Program-made: the position numbers and the translations under genes
Assembly (NCBI GenBank): GCA_964016885.1
Contig: OZ024743.1
Location: forward strand, 80,989,467 to 81,053,466
Direction of reading: 5' to 3'
DNA: 64,000 nt
DNA from: Eledone cirrhosa
Lineage: Eukaryota; Mollusca; Cephalopoda; Octopoda; Eledonidae
Notes under the pieces: generated by a model
What the model was told of the DNA's origin: nothing
Databases searched by the model: none
The model's input: the letters and a program-made list of their open reading frames with translations, nothing else
Part shown: one piece after another, positions 57,144-64,000 of the stretch
Layout of the letters: each line of letters opens with the position of its first letter
Numbering within the stretch: position 1 is the stretch's first letter

Positions 57144-57197
<54 letters not shown>
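57137..57197. repeat. (CT)n then (TA)n microsatellite
   Basis: A C run, ~20 bp CT, ~40 bp TA. Confidence 0.95.
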
Positions 57198-57201
<4 letters not shown>

Positions 57202-57925
57202 GAAAATAAAATAAAAATATTTAACAAGCAAATGAAACGTATATTCTATTTGTTTATAATTTGAGGATAAACAATTTATTTCGTTTAGCGTCCATTAAAA
57301 ACTACCGACATCACCACCACAAACGACTCCCTATTTCTTTCTTCCTCTTTCTCTCTCTCTCTCATCTCATGTACACACTCTTAAAATTCCCTTTCAATAA
57401 GACGAGAGATTGAAAAATAAATTAAACATGTCTGCTGCCACCACAATCACTAATACTGTCACCGCTTACTTCCCCTCATTTCTACCACTCTATCTCCCAC
57501 TCTCTCTCCCATCTCCCCCACTCTCCATCTCTCTCATATCACTCTCTGTCACATCTATCCCACCTTCGCTCTCCCACACTCGCATCTCCCACACACTCTC
57601 CCACCCTCCCGCACAATCTCTCTCTCCCTCTCTCTCCAATCTTTCACACTCCATCTCTCCCCTCTCCCCTTATATCTCCCCTCTCCCCCTCCTCTCTCTC
57701 TCACACACACATACACATACTCTTACCATCCCCTTCTACAGAGTGACAGACGTTTTATGCCGCAGATACAACAATTTTAATACAACAGATTTAATATTTC
57801 AGTCCAAGTAAACTAAAAGCAATGTGGTGAAGGGAGACCAAGGAAGAAAGCGCGATAAAGAACAATGGCTATTCTCCCTTATTACTGGTCAATGGCTGCC
57901 ACTAAGAGATCGTCGGTTTCTTTTT
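57198..57925. other. CT-rich low-complexity sequence, no gene
   Basis: 57460-57720 is pyrimidine-rich (CTCTCTCCCATCTCCC type) and carries a Ser/Pro/Leu-rich forward frame (57410-57811) that follows from composition. The edges are AT-rich and unassigned. Confidence 0.5.
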
Positions 57926-57934
57926 CACATGTTA

Positions 57935-60900
57935 ATACCTCCCCCTTCTCTTTCTCCTCTCATTCTCACATTTTAATACCTCCCTCCCCTTCTCTTTCTC
58001 CTCTCATTATCACATTTTAATACCCCCCTCCCCTTCTCTTTCTCCTCTCATTCTCACATTTTAATACCTACCCCTCCCCTTCTCTTTCTCCTCTCATTCT
58101 CACATTTTAATACCCCCCTCCCCTTCTCTTTCTCCTCTCATTATCACATTTTAATACTCCCCCTCGCCTTCTCTTACTCCTCTCATTATCACATTTTAAT
58201 ACCTCCCCCTCGCCTTCTCTTTCTCCTCTCATTATCACATTTTAATACCCCCCTCCCCTTCTCTTTCTCCTCTCATTCTCACATTTTAATACCTCCCCCT
58301 CGCCTTCTCTTTCTCCTCTCATTATCACATTTTAATACCTCCCCCTCGCCTTCTCTTACTCCTCTCATTATCACATTTTAATAACCCCTCCCCTTTCTCT
58401 TTCTCCTCTCATTATCACATTTTAATACCCCCTCCCCTTTCTCTTTCTCCTCTCATTCTCACATTTTAATACCTCCCCCTCGCCTTCTCTTACTCCTCTC
58501 ATTATCACATTTTAATACCTCCCCCTCGCCTTCTCTTTCTCCTCTCATTATCACATTTTAATACCTCCCCCTCGCCTTCTCTTTCTCCTCTCATTATCAC
58601 ATTTTAATACCTACCCCTCCCCTTCTCTTTCTCCTCTCATTCTCACATTTTAATACCTCCCCCTCGCCTTCTCTTTCTCCTCTCATTATCACATTTTAAT
58701 ACCTCCCCCTCGCCTTCTCTTACTCCTCTCATTATCACATTTTAATACCCCCTCCCCTTTCTCTTTCTCCTCTCATTATCACATTTTAATACCCCCTCCC
58801 CTTTCTCTTTCTCCTCTCATTCTCACATTTTAATACCTCCCCCTCGCCTTCTCTTACTCCTCTCATTATCACATTTTAATACCTCCCCCTCGCCTTCTCT
58901 TTCTCCTCTCATTATCACATTTTAATACCTACCCCTCCCCTTCTCTTTCTCCTCTCATTATCACATTTTAATACCTCCCTCCCCTTCTCTTTCTCCTCTC
59001 ATTATCACATTTTAATACCTACCCCTCCCCTTCTCTTTCTCCTCTCATTATCACATTTTAATACCCCCTCCCCTTCTCTTTCTCCTCTCATTATCACATT
59101 TTAATACCTCCCCCTCGCCTTCTCTTTCTCCTCTCATTATCACATTTTAATACCTACCCCTCCCCTTCTCTTTCTCCTCTCATTATCACATTTTAATACC
59201 TCCCTCCCCTTCTCTTTCTCCTCTCATTCTCACATTTTAATACCCCCTCCCCTTCTCTTTCTCCTCTCATTATCACATTTTAATACCTCCCCCTCGCCTT
59301 CTCTTTCTCCTCTCATTATCACATTTTAATACTCCCCCTCCCTTTCTCTTTCTCCTCTCATTCTCACATTTTAATACCTCCCCCTCGCCTTCTCTTTCTC
59401 CTCTCATTATCACATTTTAATACTCCCCCTCGCCTTCTCTTTCTCCTCTCATTATCACATTTTAATACTCCCCCTCCCTTTCTCTTTCTCCTCTCATTAT
59501 CACATTTTAATACCCCCTCCCCTTCTCTTTCTCCTCTCATTATCACATTTTAATACCTACCCCTCCCCTTCTCTTTCTCCTCTCATCACATTTTAATACC
59601 TCCCCCTCGCCTTCTCTTTCTCCTCTCATTATCACATTTTAATACTCCCCCTCCCTTTCTCTTTCTCCTCTCATTATCACATTTTAATACCCCCTCCCCT
59701 TCTCTTTCTCCTCTCATTATCACATTTTAATACCTCCCCCTCGCCTTCTCTTTCTCCTCTCATTATCACATTTTAATACCTCCCCCTCGCCTTCTCTTAC
59801 TCCTCTCATTATCACATTTTAATACCCCCTCCCCTTTCTCTTTCTCCTCTCATTCTCACATTTTAATACCTCCCCCTCGCCTTCTCTTACTCCTCTCATT
59901 CTCACATTTTAATACCCCCTCCCCTTTCTCTTTCTCCTCTCATTCTCACATTTTAATACCTCCCCCTCGCCTTCTCTTACTCCTCTCATTATCACATTTT
60001 AATACCTCCCCCTCGCCTTCTCTTTCTCCTCTCATTATCACATTTTAATACCTACCCCTCCCCTTCTCTTTCTCCTCTCATTATCACATTTTAATACCTC
60101 CCTCCCCTTCTCTTTCTCCTCTCATTATCACATTTTAATACCTCCCTCCCCTTCTCTTTCTCCTCTCATTATCACATTTTAATACCTACCCCTCCCCTTC
60201 TCTTTCTCCTCTCATTATCACATTTTAATACCCCCTCCCCTTCTCTTTCTCCTCTCATTATCACATTTTAATACCTCCCCCTCGCCTTCTCTTTCTCCTC
60301 TCATTATCACATTTTAATACCTACCCCTCCCCTTCTCTTTCTCCTCTCATTATCACATTTTAATACCTCCCTCCCCTTCTCTTTCTCCTCTCATTCTCAC
60401 ATTTTAATACCCCCTCCCCTTCTCTTTCTCCTCTCATTATCACATTTTAATACCTCCCCCTCGCCTTCTCTTTCTCCTCTCATTATCACATTTTAATACT
60501 CCCCCTCCCTTTCTCTTTCTCCTCTCATTCTCACATTTTAATACCTCCCCCTCGCCTTCTCTTTCTCCTCTCATTATCACATTTTAATACTCCCCCTCGC
60601 CTTCTCTTTCTCCTCTCATTATCACATTTTAATACTCCCCCTCCCTTTCTCTTTCTCCTCTCATTATCACATTTTAATACCCCCTCCCCTTCTCTTTCTC
60701 CTCTCATTATCACATTTTAATACCTACCCCTCCCCTTCTCTTTCTCCTCTCATCACATTTTAATACCTCCCCCTCGCCTTCTCTTTCTCCTCTCATTATC
60801 ACATTTTAATACTCCCCCTCCCTTTCTCTTTCTCCTCTCATTATCACATTTTAATACCCCCTCCCCTTCTCTTTCTCCTCTCATTATCACATTTTAATAC

Positions 60901-61480
60901 CTCCCCCTCGCCTTCTCTTTCTCCTCTCATTATCACATTTTAATACCTCCCCCTCGCCTTCTCTTTCTCCTCTCATCACATTTTAATACCTCCCCCTCGC
61001 CTTCTCTTTCTCCTCTCATTATCACATTTTAATACTCCCCCTCCCTTTCTCTTTCTCCTCTCATTATCACATTTTAATACCCCCTCCCCTTCTCTTTCTC
61101 CTCTCATTATCACATTTTAATACCCCCCTCTCCTTCTCTTTCTCCTCTCATTCTCACATTTTAATACCCCCCCTCCCTTTTTCTTTCTCCTCTCATTATC
61201 ACATTTTAATACCTCCCCCTCCCCTTCTCTTTCTCCTCTCATTCTCACATTTTAATACCTCCCCCTCCCTTTTTCTTACTCCTCTCATTCTCACATTTTA
61301 ATACTCCCCCTCGCCTTCTCTTTCTCCTCTCATTCTCACATTTTAATACCTCCCCCTCCCCTTCTCTTTCTCCTCTCATTCTCACATTTTAATACCTCCC
61401 CTCCCCTCCTCTTACTCCTCTCATTCTCACATTTTAATACCTACCCCTCCCCTCCTCTTTCTCCTCTTATTCTCACATTA
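57935..61480. repeat. 3.5-kb minisatellite of a 46-bp unit (~77 copies)
   Basis: Unit TCACATTTTAATACCTCCCC + CTCGCCTTCTCTTTCTCCTC + TCATTA. Variants differ in the CTCCCCCTCG / CCCCCTCCCC / CTACCCCTCCCC part, in TTTC or TTAC, and in ATTATC or ATTCTC. A block of about 0.85 kb is repeated at an offset of 1,167 bp (for example the short unit TCTCATCACA at 59581 and 60748), so there is higher-order structure. Sixty-codon minus frames at 59364 and 60531 are identical for this reason. Confidence 0.96.
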
Positions 61481-61573
61481 ATTTACTTCTATTTCATTCT
61501 CTCTCTCGTTCCTTCTTCTTTCACAATTGTTTCATTTCGTTTTTTAATACAATATCACATACTACCCAAGCTA

Positions 61574-61738
61574 TTGTTGTTGTTGTTGTTGTAGCTGTTG
61601 TAGTAGTTGTTGTTGTAGTAGTAGTTGTAGTAGTTGTTGTTGTAGTAGTTGTTGTTGTAGTAGTTGTTGTTGTTGTTGTAGTAGTTGTTGTTGTAGTAGT
61701 TGTTGTTGTAGTAGTTGTTGTTGTTGTTGTTGTTGTTT
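61574..61738. repeat. GTT/GTA trinucleotide block
   Basis: GTT runs with regularly spaced GTAGTAGTT. Confidence 0.97.
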
Positions 61739-61799
61739 ACTGGATCTTCTCCAGATGTTACATTTTCTGTTCGATCCATCATCTATCTTTTATACTTCT

Positions 61800-61858
61800 C
61801 CACTAACAATCTATCTTTTTCTTTCTCTTTTTCTCCCTCTGTCTTATCTCTCTCTTTG

Positions 61859-61891
<33 letters not shown>

Positions 61892-62012
61892 ATCTATCTA
61901 TCTCTCCCTCTCCTTATCTCACTCATTCTCTCACACATACACACACACACATACACACACACACACACATACACACACACACATACACACACACACACAT
62001 ATATATATATAT
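61800..62012. repeat. CT, CA and TA microsatellites
   Basis: CT-rich to about 61935, CA with CATA breaks to about 62000, short TA run. Confidence 0.95.
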
Positions 62013-62129
62013 GTACATTTTAATAAAGCCGACCCTATTTGATATAGCACCCACTACATATTAAGGTTTAGTGTTTCTATATTTTATAAAATCATTCGTC
62101 GTTTGAACCTTTCACAAGATGTTATCCGG

Positions 62130-62178
62130 AACTATATATAACTATATATATATAATATTATTATTACTATATATATAT

Positions 62179-62234
<56 letters not shown>
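62130..62234. repeat. TA / ATT-AAT palindromic microsatellite
   Basis: ATTATTATTACTATATATAT faces ATATATAGTAATAATAAT, then a longer AAT run leads directly into the Penelope fragment. Confidence 0.93.
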
Positions 62235-62237
<3 letters not shown>

Positions 62238-62800
62238 CATAGGGTTAACCGCCAATAGATTCAAGCAGCGTTTTTACATGCATACCCATTCTTTTCGTTA
62301 CCCTCTAAGAAGGAATATGACGTCACTTTCAGCTTATATCTGGAATCTAAAAGACAACCCCACTCGATATAAGTTACACTGGGAGATCCTAGCTAGGGCT
62401 AGATCGTATAACGGAAATAAAAGACCATGTGACCTCTGCGCGGCTGAGGCCCTGGAAATACTCTACGCCACAGACCACATTTTTAACAAAAAATCTGAGG
62501 CAATTTTGGCTTGTAAACATAAATTGCACAAAGCTTTCCTGTATTACAGCCCCACTCTATACCCTAACGGATAGTACGATATATACGTGGATATTTTACG
62601 TCTTGATGTGGTAGCTAAGTATATGTTATATTGATACCATTACTTATTTGCATAGGGAACGTTTCCACGAACCAAAGTATCGTCTTCCTGTCTTCCTCCG
62701 GTTACAACGTCTTTTGAAATATCCACTTTTGCGTTTACAGATTGACTTTGTTAGTTTCAGAAGATCCCGTTAAGGGTGAAAGCAGCGATACTTTGCTTAA
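62235..62800 (+). pseudogene. Penelope-like element 3' fragment with GIY-YIG domain
   Basis: The frame (to 62571) reads NIGLTANRFKQRFYMHTHSF (the YIG-type strand and catalytic Arg), SAYIWNLKDNPTRYKLHWEI, KRPCDLCAAEALEIL and FNKKSEAILACKHKLHK. These are the blocks of the Penelope nuclease. The upstream GIY strand, Cys-rich entry and RT are missing; the break lies in the AAT array. The 3' sequence to about 62800 (GAAGATCCCGTTAAGGGTGA) resembles Penelope 3' UTRs. It is distinct from, but related to, 31613-32020. Confidence 0.8.
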
Positions 62801-62818
62801 ACTTTAATCTGTTATTTT

Positions 62819-63066
62819 AATAAATATATATATATATATATATTTTATTTTGAATTAAGATTGTATTGCTTTTTCCCCAACTTACACAAAGTTTGATGAC
62901 AAGGTTTTTCTTCTTGATTTGTTTTGAATTAAGATTGTATTACTTTTTCCCTCATCTTACATTAAATATTTTTTCATCTTGATGGTATAGTCACTTATAT
63001 ACCTGAATTATTGTTAGCATTTTGCTTACATTAATTTTATTTTCATTTATATATATTATATATACA
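62819..63066. other. AT-rich, short direct repeat
   Basis: TTTTGAATTAAGATTGTATT occurs at about 62848 and 62922 (74 bp apart), each followed by CTTTTTCCC, suggesting a short tandem duplication. No gene. Confidence 0.6.
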
Positions 63067-63115
63067 TTTTAGTAAGTAAGTTAATTTTTATAATTTTCTT
63101 ATTTTACGTCTTTCA
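63067..63115. repeat. ~48-bp direct repeat, copy 1
   Basis: TTTTAGTAAGTAAGTTAATT to TTATTTTACGTCTTT. It recurs at 63596-63641 with two or three differences. The 480 bp between could be an insertion or part of a duplicated repeat. Confidence 0.75.
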
Positions 63116-63288
63116 TATAATTGTTCTGCATCCCCTTGCATTGAACCACAAAGTTACTAAGACAAAACCTATATATTTGCTAGCATAGGTATGCACCTGT
63201 ATATATATGTTGGTAGATATACTAATTCTTTATAATTATCTCCAAATTATTTTGTTGAGCAAAAATTTGCCAAAACTACTACTATAGT

Positions 63289-63545
63289 TCATAGTAATAG
63301 TCCGGCTACTGTCTTCTTAACACCCCACTCCTCACTGATTAACCTCGATGTCACGTGATTGATTCTTTTGAATTTGCCACCGACCAAGTAGGCAGTGATT
63401 TTTTCAATGTCTTGGAATTTAGTCCCCGCTTGCTTTTTTCCATCCACTGAATTATTTTTGTATAAGTTCCCTGTGTCCACGCATCGCCTGGGAACTTAGC
63501 TGAAAATTGACTTCCTAATGACGAAAGGTATTCTCCATGTCCCAT
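63289..63545 (-). pseudogene. unidentified broken frame
   Basis: Two minus-strand frames (63351-63545 and 63289-63480) appear to be one protein with a frameshift near 63385: FPGDAWTQGTYTKIIQWMEK then WSV, continuing as GGKFKRINHVTSRLISEEWG. The smooth switch suggests a decayed real coding sequence, perhaps from a transposon. I do not recognise the family. Confidence 0.35.
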
Positions 63546-63595
63546 TCGGAAACCATGTTTATTCCCTTTCAGAAACTAATTAGTTGGAGTGAAAT

Positions 63596-63638
63596 TTTAG
63601 TAAGTAAGTTAATTTATATAATTTTCTTATTTTACGTC

Positions 63639-63641
<3 letters not shown>
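63596..63641. repeat. ~48-bp direct repeat, copy 2
   Basis: Second copy of 63067-63115, followed by a TA array at 63642-63682. Confidence 0.75.

Positions 63642-63682
<41 letters not shown>
63642..63682. repeat. (TA)n microsatellite
   Basis: About 40 bp of TA. Confidence 0.95.
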
Positions 63683-63686
<4 letters not shown>

Positions 63687-63778
63687 GAAAGTATAGAAAT
63701 TATTGTGAGCGTGAAGCCAACAGTATTTCATTATATATAAGTGACTATAACGTCAAAATGGAAAATAATTAACGTAAG

Positions 63779-64000
63779 ATGTGGGAAAATAATTCAAACT
63801 TAATTCAAAAAAATCAAGACATAGATTTATCCATAGAATTTTGTGAAATCCAGGGAAAAATCCATAGAGCCTTAACTCTGAATAAAATAAAGTTTAAATA
63901 CTCATCCTTCAATTTGGAAAAACTTCAAATGCTCTATATAGTCTTAAAAAGACTATTTCACGGAACTTTCAGTGGGGATGGTCACGGTTGGAACTGTTCA
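63779..64000 (+). CDS. open frame running off the window end, unidentified (partial)
   Basis: From ATG 63779 the frame is open for 74 codons to the last base of the window: MWENNSNLIQKNQDIDLSIE ... LQMLYIVLKRLFHGTFSGDG. An in-frame TAA at 63770-63772 lies just upstream, so 63779 is the first possible start. Residues look soluble and Lys/Ile/Leu-rich, with no signal peptide. A stop-free run of this length in AT-rich DNA is somewhat unlikely by chance but not decisive. It could be the beginning of a transposon protein or an exon. Confidence 0.3.
   Translation, partial: MWENNSNLIQKNQDIDLSIEFCEIQGKIHRALTLNKIKFKYSSFNLEKLQMLYIVLKRLFHGTFSGDGHGWNCS

Noticed and set aside
57410..57811. Ser/Pro/Leu-rich 133-codon frame
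   Set aside because: CT-rich low-complexity sequence; no domain, and the frame ends in microsatellite.
57935..61480. CRISPR-like array of regular repeats
   Set aside because: The units are directly tandem without unique spacers, and the sequence is eukaryotic; it is a minisatellite. The same holds for 8100-8690 and 35689-37405.

Overview
The window is a repeat-dominated stretch of a eukaryotic genome, most probably a cephalopod mollusc (octopus or a close relative). This rests on recognition: several tRNA-derived SINEs resemble the octopus OR1/OR2-type consensus I know, alongside very dense TA/CA/CATA microsatellites, Penelope-like GIY-YIG fragments and Dong/R4-type LINEs. No database search was possible. 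I find no convincing host protein-coding gene; every recognisable coding stretch belongs to a transposable element and is broken.

Layout. 0-1.6 kb: a SINE, TA/CA arrays and a loopless 256-bp hairpin. 1.57-5.64 kb: an R4/Dong-clade retrotransposon (copy A, minus). 6-13.5 kb: hairpin (MITE-like) repeats, a duplicated ~300-bp segment, SINEs, a ~52-bp minisatellite, an ACC-rich block, and a LINE reverse transcriptase relic with a SINE nested in it. 13.5-19.6 kb: GT/TATG microsatellites, a 3.6-kb TATATAGACATAC array, a CAGA-type minisatellite. 19.66-26.2 kb: R4 copies B (minus) and C (plus) head to head around a palindromic microsatellite, then an older relative (F). 26.4-33 kb: tRNA-like SINEs, an APE-type LINE endonuclease relic, a Penelope-like element with two SINE insertions, and a ~1-kb near-perfect inverted repeat. 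33-44 kb: MITEs, SINEs, trinucleotide blocks, a 30-bp minisatellite, a degenerate ~120-bp tandem repeat and a LINE 3' end. 44.2-49.4 kb: a 5.3-kb array of a 24-bp unit. 49.7-56.6 kb: a LINE tail running into a GAA array, R4 copy D (plus, a diverged subfamily, nearly full length) and copy E. 57.9-61.5 kb: a 46-bp minisatellite with a 1,167-bp higher-order duplication. 61.5-64 kb: microsatellites, a Penelope GIY-YIG fragment, and an open frame running off the window end.

The main biological theme is a family of restriction-like-endonuclease (REL-endo) non-LTR retrotransposons of the R4/Dong type. The best-preserved copies lie directly inside (TATG/CATA)n microsatellites with repeat on both sides. 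This suggests the microsatellite is the insertion target, comparable to silkworm Dong in (TAA)n. Other LINEs end in simple repeats that seem to have grown into microsatellites, so the elements and the simple repeats appear to feed each other. Element names and clades come from motif recognition; boundaries are usually good to a few bases where microsatellite flanks or target-site duplications define them, and looser elsewhere.
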